Assembly (NCBI GenBank): GCA_903832325.1
Contig: CAILBC010000026.1
Span: forward strand, 219,457 to 283,456
Reading direction: 5' to 3'
Source: an uncultured Sphingomonadales bacterium
GTDB lineage: Bacteria > Pseudomonadota > Alphaproteobacteria > Sphingomonadales > Sphingomonadaceae
DNA length: 64,000 nt
Part shown: piece by piece, positions 27,343 through 35,394 of the stretch
Numbering within the stretch: position 1 is the stretch's first letter
Layout of the letters: every line of letters starts with the position of its first letter
Translations under genes and position numbers: made by a program
The notes under the pieces: generated by a model
The model's database searches: none
What the model saw: the letters and a program-made list of their open reading frames with translations, nothing else
Told to the model about the DNA's origin: nothing

Positions 27343-30075
27343 TCAAATCTCCAGCGGTTCGTCAAACGTGATGGTCCACGCGGCGGCAATGGTCGCGCGC
27401 GCGGCGGTGATCGCGGCAAGCAGGCTGTCCCAGTCTGCCACGCCACAGGCTGCTGCCACAATGCCACGGCTGGCCGGCGGCGGATAGGCCCCATCGGGGG
27501 CAACCAGCCGCACCACCACCAGCAGCCGGGTCAGCAGATCGTGCGCCGCGCCCATTGCCGGTGAAACCAGCCCCGCATCGGCCAGCGCGGCAATCGCCGA
27601 TGCCAGATCGGGGTGGATCGCAACACCATGCCGCAGTTGCAGATAGTGCACGATGAATTCGGCATCGACCAGCCCGCCGCGCGCCAGTTTCACATCCATC
27701 GGCCCTTTGGGCACTTTGTGCCGGGCCATGTCTGCGCGCATTTTCAGCACATCGGCGCGCAGCTGGTCCCGATCGCGCGGGCGCGCCAGCACGCCCGCAA
27801 TGATCGCCTCAAGCGCGGCGCGATTTTCGGGTGACCCGTACAGCGGGCGCGCGCGGCACAGGGCCATGTGTTCCCAGGTCCACGCATCATCGCCCTGATA
27901 ACGGGCAAAGCTGTCCAGGCTGACCGCAATCGGCCCTTGTGTGCCCGATGGCCGCAGCCGGGTATCCACCTCGTACAGCGCGCCCGCGGCCGTGGGCGCC
28001 GACAGCGCGACCACCACCCGCTGTGCCAGCCGCGCATAATAGAGTGTGCCACCCAGTGGCCGCGGCCCATCCGAATCGGCCGCGAAATCACCGCTGAACA
28101 GAAACACCAGATCGAGGTCCGATGCATGGGTCATCGCCCCGCCACCCAGCCGTCCCAGGCCGAGAATCACCAGCCGGCTATCGGGCACTGTGCCGTGCAC
28201 GGCGGCAAATTCGGCCTCGGTCGCGGCGGTCAGCACGCCGATCGTCGCTTCGGCCAGGCGCGCCAGCGCGGCGGCAATGGCCAGTGGATCGTGCGCCTGT
28301 TCGATCAATTGCACGCCCAGGGCAAAGCGCATTTCGCCCACGCGCCGGCGCACCGCATCGAGCAGACACTGGTAATCATCGCCCGGTTCGGCGCGGGCCA
28401 GCCCGGCAGCGATTTCGGCCACGGTGCCGGGCAGGGCAAACGCAGTGCGATCGATCAGTGTGTCGAGCAGATCGGCCCGGCGTGCCAGATCATCGGCCAG
28501 CGTGGGGGCATGCGCCAGCACGCGCATCACCACGTCAAACAGCGCCGGCCGCGCCTCCAGCAGGTGAAACACGTTGATCGCCGAAGGCAGCCGCTCGATC
28601 AGCTGTTCCCAGCGCACCAGCGCGCGCGGCGGATCGGGCGCAGCGGCCAGCGCGTGCAGCAGCGGGCTGCGGATGCGGGCAAAGGCCTCACGCGCGGCGG
28701 CGCTGCGCAGCGCGCGAAACTTGCCATTTGTCCAGCCTTCGATGCGCGTGGCCAGCGCTTCGGGGTCGGCAAAGCCCATCGTGCCCAGATCCTGTGCCAA
28801 GGGCATCTGGATCTGCGGCGGATCGCCCACGGCCACGCTGCCGCGCGGGGTCCAGGCGGCAATCAGCGCATCAAACCGCGCGCCCACCGCGTCAGAAATT
28901 GCCGCCAGTTCGTCCACCAGCGCGGCGCCACCGGCCATGCCCTCCAGCCGGGCCACATTGTCAATCGCTGCGGCATCGCGCGGCAGGCTGTGCGTCTGCT
29001 GATCGGCCACCATCTGCAGCCGGTGCTCCAGCGTGCGCAACCGGTCATAAGCCTGGCCCAGCAAATCGGCCTCTGCCGCCTGGATGATCCCTGCGCCGGC
29101 CAGCGCATCCAGCGTGGCGCGTGTGCCGCGCAGCCGCAGCGCAGGATTGCGCCCGCCATGGATCAACTGGTGCGTCTGGGCAAAGAATTCGATCTCTCGA
29201 ATGCCGCCGCGTCCGCGTTTCAGGTCATACCCCGGCCCCACCCTTTGCCCCGCGGCATAATGATCGCGAATGCGCGTGGTCAGCCGGCCAATTTCGGCAA
29301 TTGCCCCGAAATCAAGGCTTCGCCGCCATACAAACGGGCGGATCGTATCGAGAAACGCCTGCCCGCGCGCAATATCGCCGCTGGCGGCGCGCGCGCGGAT
29401 AAAGGCGGCGCGTTCCCACGCCAGCGCGCTCGATTCGTAATGCGTGATCGCCGCGGCGAAGGACAGCGCCAGCGGGGTGATTTCTGATTGCGGACGCAGC
29501 CGCAGATCCACGCGAAAAACATAGCCGTCGGCAGTCATCGTTGCCAGCAGTTCGACCACCCGGCGCGCAACCATCTGCGCCGCATCGGCCGGATCGTCGG
29601 ATTTGCGCCGGGGCAGCGCCTCGGGATCGAACAGCAGGATCGGATCGATGTCCGACGAATAATTCAGCTCGCCCGCGCCCTGTTTGCCCAGCGCAATGCC
29701 GGAAAACCCCACATTGGCCGCATCGGGCACGCGGCGGCGGATGGCCGCGCCGATCGCCGCATCGAGCGCCCGATCGGCAAAGGCGCTCAGCGTGCCGGTC
29801 ACTTCCGCCAGATCGAACGCGCCGGCCAGATCGGCAATCGCCACCACCAGCGCCAGCGCCAGGCGTTCGCGCCGCAGCGCCACGCCCACATCGTCCAGGC
29901 CGTCACCCGCCGCCAGCGCCAGGTTCAGCGCCGCATCGCAATCCCCCGCCAGCAACAGCGCGGCCAGATCGGCCCGCCGATCCAGCGCCCGCGCCAGAAA
30001 CGGCGCATGGGCCCGCGCACGGCGGACGGCATCTGGCCAATCGGGCCGGGAGTCAGGGCGGGGCGGCTGTGTCAC
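27343..30075 (-). CDS. glnE: Bifunctional glutamine synthetase adenylyltransferase/deadenylase
   Basis: About 910 residues. Two nucleotidyltransferase domains are visible: the N-terminal deadenylase half ('GKQGAGELNYSSDIDPILLF') and the C-terminal adenylylase half ('LGRLGGGAMTHASDLDLVFLF'), each with the G-G/D-x-D pattern, and 'DTRLRPSGTQGPIAVSL'. It adds or removes AMP on glutamine synthetase in response to PII. I chose GTG at 30075, which overlaps the vapC stop as GTGA; an ATG at 30144 would overlap the toxin gene by 73 bp. The coupling to a toxin-antitoxin gene is unusual. Confidence 0.92.
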   Translation of the reverse strand: MTQPPRPDSRPDWPDAVRRARAHAPFLARALDRRADLAALLLAGDCDAALNLALAAGDGLDDVGVALRRERLALALVVAIADLAGAFDLAEVTGTLSAFADRALDAAIGAAIRRRVPDAANVGFSGIALGKQGAGELNYSSDIDPILLFDPEALPRRKSDDPADAAQMVARRVVELLATMTADGYVFRVDLRLRPQSEITPLALSFAAAITHYESSALAWERAAFIRARAASGDIARGQAFLDTIRPFVWRRSLDFGAIAEIGRLTTRIRDHYAAGQRVGPGYDLKRGRGGIREIEFFAQTHQLIHGGRNPALRLRGTRATLDALAGAGIIQAAEADLLGQAYDRLRTLEHRLQMVADQQTHSLPRDAAAIDNVARLEGMAGGAALVDELAAISDAVGARFDALIAAWTPRGSVAVGDPPQIQMPLAQDLGTMGFADPEALATRIEGWTNGKFRALRSAAAREAFARIRSPLLHALAAAPDPPRALVRWEQLIERLPSAINVFHLLEARPALFDVVMRVLAHAPTLADDLARRADLLDTLIDRTAFALPGTVAEIAAGLARAEPGDDYQCLLDAVRRRVGEMRFALGVQLIEQAHDPLAIAAALARLAEATIGVLTAATEAEFAAVHGTVPDSRLVILGLGRLGGGAMTHASDLDLVFLFSGDFAADSDGPRPLGGTLYYARLAQRVVVALSAPTAAGALYEVDTRLRPSGTQGPIAVSLDSFARYQGDDAWTWEHMALCRARPLYGSPENRAALEAIIAGVLARPRDRDQLRADVLKMRADMARHKVPKGPMDVKLARGGLVDAEFIVHYLQLRHGVAIHPDLASAIAALADAGLVSPAMGAAHDLLTRLLVVVRLVAPDGAYPPPASRGIVAAACGVADWDSLLAAITAARATIAAAWTITFDEPLEI

Positions 30076-30434
30076 ACGGGAAAGGCCAGGCCCAGACGTT
30101 CGGCCTGATCGATCAATCGGCGATCGCGGGTCCAAAGTCTGCATCCCGAGCTTTGCGCGCTCCCGAGCAAATGGGCGTCGATTACGCCGATACCGGTGCC
30201 GAACAGCGCGTTTTTCTCGACAAAATCAAGCAATTCATCGTTCGTCATCAGCTTTGCCTGGGGCAATCCGGACAGCAGCGTGATGGTCCGGCGCCAATCC
30301 CGCAAATTGCCCATCCCCAGCTCTGCGGTAACCAGCGGGTGGTGCCTTAGGTGGCCTTCCATCAGCAAAGTGCCGATCAGCGGTTCTTCACGACGAAAGT
30401 GGTCCGCCCATACCGAGGTGTCGATAAGGATCAC
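30072..30434 (-). CDS. vapC: VapC-type PIN-domain ribonuclease toxin
   Basis: 120 residues, typical VapC length. PIN motifs with the acidic residues D5 ('ILIDTSVWADHFR'), E38 ('VTAELGMGNLRD'), D86 ('GIGVIDAHLLGSA') and D104 ('LWTRDRRL') are all present, so it looks active. VapC toxins are Mg-dependent RNases that cut tRNA or rRNA. Its ATG overlaps the antitoxin stop by 4 bp (ATGA), and its own stop overlaps the glnE GTG start. Confidence 0.92.
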   Translation of the reverse strand: MILIDTSVWADHFRREEPLIGTLLMEGHLRHHPLVTAELGMGNLRDWRRTITLLSGLPQAKLMTNDELLDFVEKNALFGTGIGVIDAHLLGSAQSSGCRLWTRDRRLIDQAERLGLAFPV

Positions 30435-30916
30435 AGGATGGGGCGCTCGCGCTCCGGCACCTGCAATTCCGGCATTGTTCCGCCAAGACTGATCAGTTCC
30501 TTGTTTACGGATTGCCTGATCAGCGTTTCGAGCGCGACGCGCATGATCTCGCGATGGTCGTCGATGTTCAGGATGCGGCCCGCCAGATCAAACAGCTGAC
30601 TGTAGCTTTCGAACCCGGCAGGCCCTGGTGCATCCCTGCCCGGCTCTGTCGCTGCTTTTCGATTTGACGGTTTAACCCTTTCAAATCGAAGCTGATTCGT
30701 TTTGAGATTGACATCACGCGTCTGCCATCCGGCGTCCTGCCAGCTTTTGGCATGGCTGTGGGATCCGCTGGTCTCGTTCGCCCACCAGGCGTAATACGTA
30801 TAGGCGCTGTGCGGCAGCGCAAATCCGAGCACGCTTTCAACGTCGGTCAGGCTGGCTTCCCAGCTATCGCTGTCGAGCGTTTCGAGGTAACGCTGCAAGG
30901 GATCATATTTGCCCAT
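30431..30916 (-). CDS. Fused antitoxin: DUF7662-like N-terminus plus VapB toxin-binding C-terminus
   Basis: 161 residues. The N-terminal 85 ('GKYDPLQRYLETLDSDSWEA', then '..SVLGFALPHSAYTYYAWWAN', then 'HAKSWQDAGWQTRDVNL') match the pattern I know as DUF7662, a domain of unknown role. After a polar linker, residues about 110-161 match the VapB tail: 'LAGRILNIDDHREIMRVALETLIRQ' corresponds to the RHH helices and '..ELISLGGTMPELQVPERERP' to the VapC-binding tail. The normal VapB N-terminal beta-strand (MRTTLNID...) is missing. Start at 30916 has AAGGA 9 bp upstream. It should neutralise the neighbouring VapC and may bind its own promoter through the new domain. Confidence 0.8.
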   Translation of the reverse strand: MGKYDPLQRYLETLDSDSWEASLTDVESVLGFALPHSAYTYYAWWANETSGSHSHAKSWQDAGWQTRDVNLKTNQLRFERVKPSNRKAATEPGRDAPGPAGFESYSQLFDLAGRILNIDDHREIMRVALETLIRQSVNKELISLGGTMPELQVPERERPIL

Positions 30917-30927
30917 ATCGTAATTCC

Positions 30928-30972
30928 TTTAGTGATTATGTACTAAATATCATAACAAGGATGTCATGTCAA
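30928..30972 (-). promoter_or_regulatory. Promoter and operator-like palindrome of the toxin-antitoxin operon
   Basis: On the minus strand TTGACA (30972-30967), a 17-base spacer and TATTTA (30949-30944) form a good sigma-70 promoter 28 bp upstream of the antitoxin start. A 20-bp inverted repeat, TTTAGT-N8-ACTAAA (30928-30947), overlaps the -10 and the start of transcription, the right place for autorepression. The -35 lies inside the first codons of the divergent agmatine deiminase gene. Confidence 0.7.
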
Positions 30973-31949
30973 AACATATGTCAATGCCCCCCGAATGGCA
31001 GGCGCAGGATCTGCTGTGGATCGGCTTTCCGCACCTGGCCGACGAATGGTCGGGGCAGATCGACCGTGCGCAGGAACAGATTGCCCTGTTTGCCAGCGCG
31101 GTGGCCGAAACCGGGCAGGCGGTGCGGCTGGTGGTGCGCGATGCCGCCAATGCGGCGCGCGCGGCATCGCTGGTCAGCGGCAAAGTCACGCTGGATACGC
31201 GCGTCTATGGCGATGTGTGGCTGCGCGATACCGGGCCGCTGGTGGTCAGCGACGGGCAGGCCCGCACGGCGCGGCTGTTCGATTTCAACGGCTGGGGCGA
31301 AAAATACCTGATGCCGGGCGATCGGGAAATCGGCGCAGACCTGGCCGCCAGCGTTGGCCTGCCGGCAACCCGTGCAGACTGGATTCTGGAGGGCGGCGCG
31401 CTGGATGGCGATGGCACCGGGCTGGTCGTCACCACCGAACAGTGTCTGCTCAATCCCAATCGCAACCCGCATCTGTCGCGTGCCGATCTGGACATGCGGC
31501 TGGCGCGCGATCTGGGCTTTGCCCGCGTGCTGTGGCTGGGCGATGGGCTGATCAACGATCATACCGATGGCCATGTCGACAATCTGGCCCGGTTTGTGGC
31601 GCCAAACCGGCTGGCGCTGCCGGTGGCAACCGGGGCGGATGATCCCAATGCCGCGATTTATGCCGATGCTGCGGCGCGCGCGCGCGATTTCGGCGTTGAC
31701 GTGGCAGAGGTGCCTTCGCCCGGGCGCATCGAATGGGGCGGCATGGTGCAGCCGGCCAGTTACATGAACTTTGTCATCACCACCCACGCGGTCATCGTGC
31801 CGATTTTCGGATCGGTGCACGATGATGATGGCGTGGCGGCTATTGCCGCGCTGTTTCCGGGCCGCGAAACCATCGCCATCATGGCCGATGCGGTGCTGGC
31901 CGGCGGTGGCGGGTTCCATTGTTCCAGCCAGCAAGTGCCCGTGGCGTGA
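30966..31949 (+). CDS. aguA: Agmatine deiminase
   Basis: 327 residues of the porphyromonas-type peptidylarginine/agmatine deiminase family: 'PPEWQAQDLLWIGFPH' at the N-terminus, 'VWLRDTGPLVV', 'NDHTDGHVDNLARF' and the catalytic Cys about 319 in 'GGGGFHCSSQQVPVA'. It hydrolyses agmatine to N-carbamoylputrescine in putrescine synthesis. Start at 30966 has AAGGA upstream; a second in-frame ATG (MSMPPEW) lies four codons later. The toxin-antitoxin promoter overlaps its start on the other strand. No N-carbamoylputrescine amidase gene is visible beside it. Confidence 0.92.
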   Translation: MSKHMSMPPEWQAQDLLWIGFPHLADEWSGQIDRAQEQIALFASAVAETGQAVRLVVRDAANAARAASLVSGKVTLDTRVYGDVWLRDTGPLVVSDGQARTARLFDFNGWGEKYLMPGDREIGADLAASVGLPATRADWILEGGALDGDGTGLVVTTEQCLLNPNRNPHLSRADLDMRLARDLGFARVLWLGDGLINDHTDGHVDNLARFVAPNRLALPVATGADDPNAAIYADAAARARDFGVDVAEVPSPGRIEWGGMVQPASYMNFVITTHAVIVPIFGSVHDDDGVAAIAALFPGRETIAIMADAVLAGGGGFHCSSQQVPVA

Positions 31950-32003
31950 AATCCCGGCGGCGGCCGCTGATTTATCGCGGAATTAACCTTGGCGGGTTAG
32001 GGC

Positions 32004-33158
32004 ATGCCCATGACCGACACGCCTGATTCCGCCGCCGGCCGCCAGACCGTCCTGATAATCTTCGGCACCCGGCCCGAAGCGATCAAGATGTTTCCGGTGG
32101 TGCACGCCCTGTGCGCCGATCCGCGCTTTGCGGTGCGCGTGTGCATTTCGGCGCAGCATCGCGGCATGCTCGACCAGGTCATGGCGATCGCCGGAATCAC
32201 CGCCGATCACGATCTGGATCTGATGCGCCCCGATCAGACGCTCGATGCGCTGACTGCGGCGCTGCTGACCGGGCTGGGCCAGGTGATGGATGCCGAACGC
32301 CCCGACTGGGTGATCGTCCAGGGCGATACCGCCACCGCCATGGCGGGCGCGCTGGCCGCCTATTACCGCAAGATCCGCGTTGCCCATGTCGAGGCGGGCC
32401 TGCGCAGCCACAACATCTATCACCCCTGGCCCGAAGAGGTGAACCGCAAGATCATCGGCACGATCGCTGCGCTGCATTGCGCCCCCACCGAAACCGCCGC
32501 CGCCGCGCTGCGTGCCGAAAACGTCGCGCCCGAAACGATCCATGTCACGGGCAACACGGTAATCGATGCGCTGCAATGGGTTACCGCGCGGATTGCGGCC
32601 GAACCGGCGCTGGCGGGCGATTTGCGCGAACTGGAGCTGCGCTTTGCCGGCAAACGCATCATTGGCGTGACCAGCCACCGCCGCGAAAATTTCGGCGGCG
32701 GGCTCGAATCGATCGCCCGGGCCATCCGCGCCATTGCGGCGCGCGATGATGTCGCGCTGATCTTTCCGGTGCATCCCAATCCCAATGTGCGCCGCGTGAT
32801 GGAGGCCGAACTGGCCGGCCTGGCCAATGTCGCGCTCATCGAACCGCTGGATTATCCCAATTTCGCCCGCCTGCTCGATCTGGCAGAGATCATGCTGACC
32901 GACAGCGGCGGCGTGCAGGAAGAAGCGCCCGCGCTGGGCAAGCCGGTGCTGGTCATGCGCGAAACCACCGAACGGCCCGAAGGCATTGCCGCAGGCACGG
33001 CGCGGCTGGTCGGCACCGATCCGGCGCGCATCGTTACCGAAATTTTCACGCTGCTCGACGATAAGGCGGCGTATGACGCGATGGCGCGCGCACACAATCC
33101 GTTCGGCGATGGCAAGACCGCGCCGCGCATCATGGAGCTGATAGCCAATGCAGGGTGA
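32004..33158 (+). CDS. wecB: UDP-N-acetylglucosamine 2-epimerase (non-hydrolysing)
   Basis: 384 residues. GT-B-fold epimerase motifs: 'IIFGTRPEAIKMFPVV', 'VQGDTATAMAGALAAYY', 'HVEAGLRS', 'VTSHRRENFGGGLESI', 'TDSGGVQEEAPALGKPVLVMRETTERPE'. It converts UDP-GlcNAc to UDP-ManNAc. Its end overlaps wecC by 11 bp, so the two are coupled and give UDP-ManNAcA for a surface polymer. Two in-frame ATGs (32004, 32010) make the exact start uncertain by two codons. Confidence 0.95.
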   Translation: MPMTDTPDSAAGRQTVLIIFGTRPEAIKMFPVVHALCADPRFAVRVCISAQHRGMLDQVMAIAGITADHDLDLMRPDQTLDALTAALLTGLGQVMDAERPDWVIVQGDTATAMAGALAAYYRKIRVAHVEAGLRSHNIYHPWPEEVNRKIIGTIAALHCAPTETAAAALRAENVAPETIHVTGNTVIDALQWVTARIAAEPALAGDLRELELRFAGKRIIGVTSHRRENFGGGLESIARAIRAIAARDDVALIFPVHPNPNVRRVMEAELAGLANVALIEPLDYPNFARLLDLAEIMLTDSGGVQEEAPALGKPVLVMRETTERPEGIAAGTARLVGTDPARIVTEIFTLLDDKAAYDAMARAHNPFGDGKTAPRIMELIANAG

Positions 33159-34452
33159 AACAAAGCCGCGGGTCTGTGTGGTCGGGCTGGGCTATATCGG
33201 CCTGCCGACGGCAGCCATCATTGCCCGCGCCGGCTGCCCGGTGCTGGGCCTCGATGTGACGCAGCACGTGGTCGATACGATCAACCGCGGCGAAATCCAC
33301 ATCGAGGAAGTCGATCTGGATGGCCTGGTGCGCGGTGTGGTGCAGCGCGGCCTGCTGCGCGCCTCCACGCAGATCGAACCCGCCGATGTGTTCGTGATTG
33401 CCGTGCCCACGCCCTTTGCCAAGGATGGCCACCACACCCCCGATGTGTCCTATGTCATGGCCGCCGCGACCGAAGTCGCCGCCGTGCTCAAGGCGGGCGA
33501 TACGGTCATCCTGGAATCAACCTCGCCCGTGGGCACGACCGAGGCGATGCGCGATCTGATTGCCGGGCTGCGCCCCGATCTCAAATTTCCCGGCCTTACC
33601 CGCGAAACGCCCGATGTCGCGATTGCCTATTGCCCCGAACGCGTGCTGCCCGGCCGCATTCTGGAGGAACTGGCCAACAACGACCGGTCGATCGGCGGGA
33701 TCACCCCGCGTTGCGCGCGCAAGGCGCTGGCGTTTTACAAACGGTTCGTGCGCGGTGCCTGTGTCACCACCGATGCGCGCTCGGCCGAAATGACCAAGCT
33801 GGTCGAAAACGCCTATCGCGATGTCAACATCGCCTTTGCCAACGAATTGTCGATCGTGGCCGATCGCATGGGGCTGGACGTGTGGGAAGTGATCCGGCTG
33901 GCCAACCGCCATCCGCGCGTCAACATTCTGCAGCCCGGCCCTGGCGTGGGCGGCCACTGCATCGCGGTCGATCCCTGGTTCATTGTCCACGGCGCGCCCG
34001 ACGAAACCCCGCTGATCCGCACCGCGCGCGGCGTCAACGATGCCAAGATGCACCATGTGATCGATCGTGCGGTCGCGCTGATCGAGGCGCATCCGGCCGC
34101 GCGCATCGCGTGCCTGGGGCTCGCGTTCAAGGCCAATATCGACGATTTCCGCGAAAGCCCGGCGCGCTTTGTCGCCGCGCGCATTGCCCGCCGCTATGGC
34201 CCGCGGGTGCATATTGTCGAACCTTATGCCAGCGCGCTGCCGGTGGAATTCACCGATAGCGGCGCCAGCCTGATCGATATCGATACTGCGCTGGAAACCT
34301 GCGACGTGTTGATCGTGCTGGTGGATCACGACGTGTTCCGCGTGGTGCCCCTGGCCGAACGCGCGGGCCACGCGGTCTATGATACGCGCGGGATCTGGCC
34401 CGATCAGCCGGCACCGGGCCCGGATGCCGGCGGGTTGCGGCTGGTCGGATAG
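33148..34452 (+). CDS. wecC: UDP-N-acetyl-D-mannosamine dehydrogenase
   Basis: 434 residues. NAD-binding 'VCVVGLGYIGLPTAAIIARAG', the substrate region 'AYCPERVLPGRI', 'KLVENAYRDVNIAFANEL' and the catalytic Cys in 'GPGVGGHCIAVDPWF'. It oxidises UDP-ManNAc to UDP-ManNAcA with two NAD. Directly follows wecB with 11-bp overlap. No glycosyltransferase or polymerase is adjacent, so the sugar probably serves a polymer made elsewhere, for example by the locus at 1-12 kb. A REP-like element starts just after its stop. Confidence 0.95.
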   Translation: MQGETKPRVCVVGLGYIGLPTAAIIARAGCPVLGLDVTQHVVDTINRGEIHIEEVDLDGLVRGVVQRGLLRASTQIEPADVFVIAVPTPFAKDGHHTPDVSYVMAAATEVAAVLKAGDTVILESTSPVGTTEAMRDLIAGLRPDLKFPGLTRETPDVAIAYCPERVLPGRILEELANNDRSIGGITPRCARKALAFYKRFVRGACVTTDARSAEMTKLVENAYRDVNIAFANELSIVADRMGLDVWEVIRLANRHPRVNILQPGPGVGGHCIAVDPWFIVHGAPDETPLIRTARGVNDAKMHHVIDRAVALIEAHPAARIACLGLAFKANIDDFRESPARFVAARIARRYGPRVHIVEPYASALPVEFTDSGASLIDIDTALETCDVLIVLVDHDVFRVVPLAERAGHAVYDTRGIWPDQPAPGPDAGGLRLVG

Positions 34453-34459
34453 CGTATCT

Positions 34460-34545
34460 GCGTGCAATGCGTTTGACTCATTGCACGCTGGCATAGGCCC
34501 GCGCGGCGCCAAAGCGCATCGATATGCGCATCGCACATCGATATA
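34460..34545. repeat. REP-like palindromic element, copy A
   Basis: A hairpin GCGTGCAATG (34460-34469) / CATTGCACGC (34479-34488), then a GC core GGCCCGCGCGGCGCC (34497 on), then a second palindromic part with GCGCAT-CGAT-ATGCGC (34514-34529). The first hairpin and core match the copies at 60685-60786 (inverted) and 63847-63936. It sits 8 bp after the wecC stop. Confidence 0.7.
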
Positions 34546-34580
34546 CCGCGTGGCGCCTGAACCGTGCTAACCGCATCGGC

Positions 34581-34901
34581 ATGGCAAACATCAACCGGCT
34601 GTCCGGAACACTTGTGGTCGACGGGGTCTCCTATGATTGGGCCCTGCGCAGGGAGCCGCAATGGGGTGATTATGACGGCTGGCAGGGCATGGTCGTGGCG
34701 TTGCAACAGCAGGGAACGCAGCGCGGCGCCCTGCTGGAATTTCCCCCGCCCAAACGCCTGTTGAAGGGGTTGCAGCGCGGCCGCCTGCAAATCAGCGACG
34801 CCATCGTATCGCGCGGCATCCGCGCCGCCCTGCTGGCCGGGTGGGACCCTTCATCGCGGGGCAAACCGATGGTGTTCACTGTGGACGCAGACGGCAATTA
34901 G
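34581..34901 (+). CDS. Conserved small protein of unknown function
   Basis: 106 residues from MANINRLSGTLVVDGVSYDW. Beta-rich first half ('YDWALRREPQWGDYDGWQGMVVALQ'), then 'LLEFPPPKRLLKGLQRGRLQISDAIVSRGIRAALLAGWDPSSRGKPMVFTVD'. The pattern 'GW.P.SRGK...F.VD' recurs in short hypothetical proteins of proteobacteria that I remember, but no function is known to me. Soluble, no signal peptide. The frame opens earlier inside the REP element; 34581 is the first ATG giving the conserved N-terminus. Confidence 0.68.
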   Translation: MANINRLSGTLVVDGVSYDWALRREPQWGDYDGWQGMVVALQQQGTQRGALLEFPPPKRLLKGLQRGRLQISDAIVSRGIRAALLAGWDPSSRGKPMVFTVDADGN

Positions 34902-34940
34902 CGTGCCGGCAAGACGAAAGGTTGGGCAGAAAACCGAAAA

Positions 34941-35300
34941 ATGACCGCATCGCCAAAACCGTGGGACAGCGAACAAGTCCGCCAATGGCTGGAATCCCGC
35001 ATCGCCGCCGCACGCCGAGATCAGGCCGCGGCAGACAGGCGCGGCTATGAAGCCCGCGATGACTATGACCAGGCCGCCGCCGAAGAATGGGTCTGCCAAA
35101 CCCTGAAAACCGCAGCCCACATCGGCGATCAGGCCGCCTTCGCCGCCCGGCTGAAGGCCTTGCTCGCTCAGGACGAATACCCGATCACCGGCATCCACGA
35201 CGATCGCCGCGTCGAACGCCATATCCGCGCCAACTTGCGCAAACTGGCCAAGATGACGAAGGCCAATGCCGGGTTCGACAACGTGCTGCATTATCAGTGA
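34941..35300 (+). CDS. Hypothetical protein, helical
   Basis: 119 residues from MTASPKPWDSEQVRQWLESR. Predicted almost all helix, rich in Ala, Arg, Asp and Gln; no signal or membrane segment. Codon use matches the neighbours (G/C at third positions). No family recognised. It lies 39 bp after the previous small gene on the same strand, so the two may be co-transcribed. Confidence 0.6.
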   Translation: MTASPKPWDSEQVRQWLESRIAAARRDQAAADRRGYEARDDYDQAAAEEWVCQTLKTAAHIGDQAAFAARLKALLAQDEYPITGIHDDRRVERHIRANLRKLAKMTKANAGFDNVLHYQ

Positions 35301-35347
35301 CGGGTGCGGGCTGGGGTGGCGCCCAGCCAACGCAGGCGGATTGCCGC

Positions 35348-35376
35348 TTGACAGCACGCCTTGATTGCCTGATATT
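35348..35376 (+). promoter_or_regulatory. Sigma-70 promoter of the GbsR/MarR-type gene, likely leaderless
   Basis: TTGACA (35348-35353), a 17-base spacer, and GATATT (35371-35376). The expected transcription start seven bases after the -10 is 35383, which is the A of the ATG. No ribosome-binding site can therefore be on the mRNA. Confidence 0.75.
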
Positions 35377-35394
35377 TCTGTCATGACAGAAATA
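35373..35394. promoter_or_regulatory. Perfect 22-bp palindrome over the start codon (autoregulatory operator)
   Basis: Arms TATTTCTGTCA (35373-35383) and TGACAGAAATA (35384-35394) are perfect complements with no spacer. The palindrome covers the end of the -10, the predicted transcription start and the ATG. A dimeric MarR/GbsR-type repressor bound here would block RNA polymerase at its own promoter. Confidence 0.85.
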
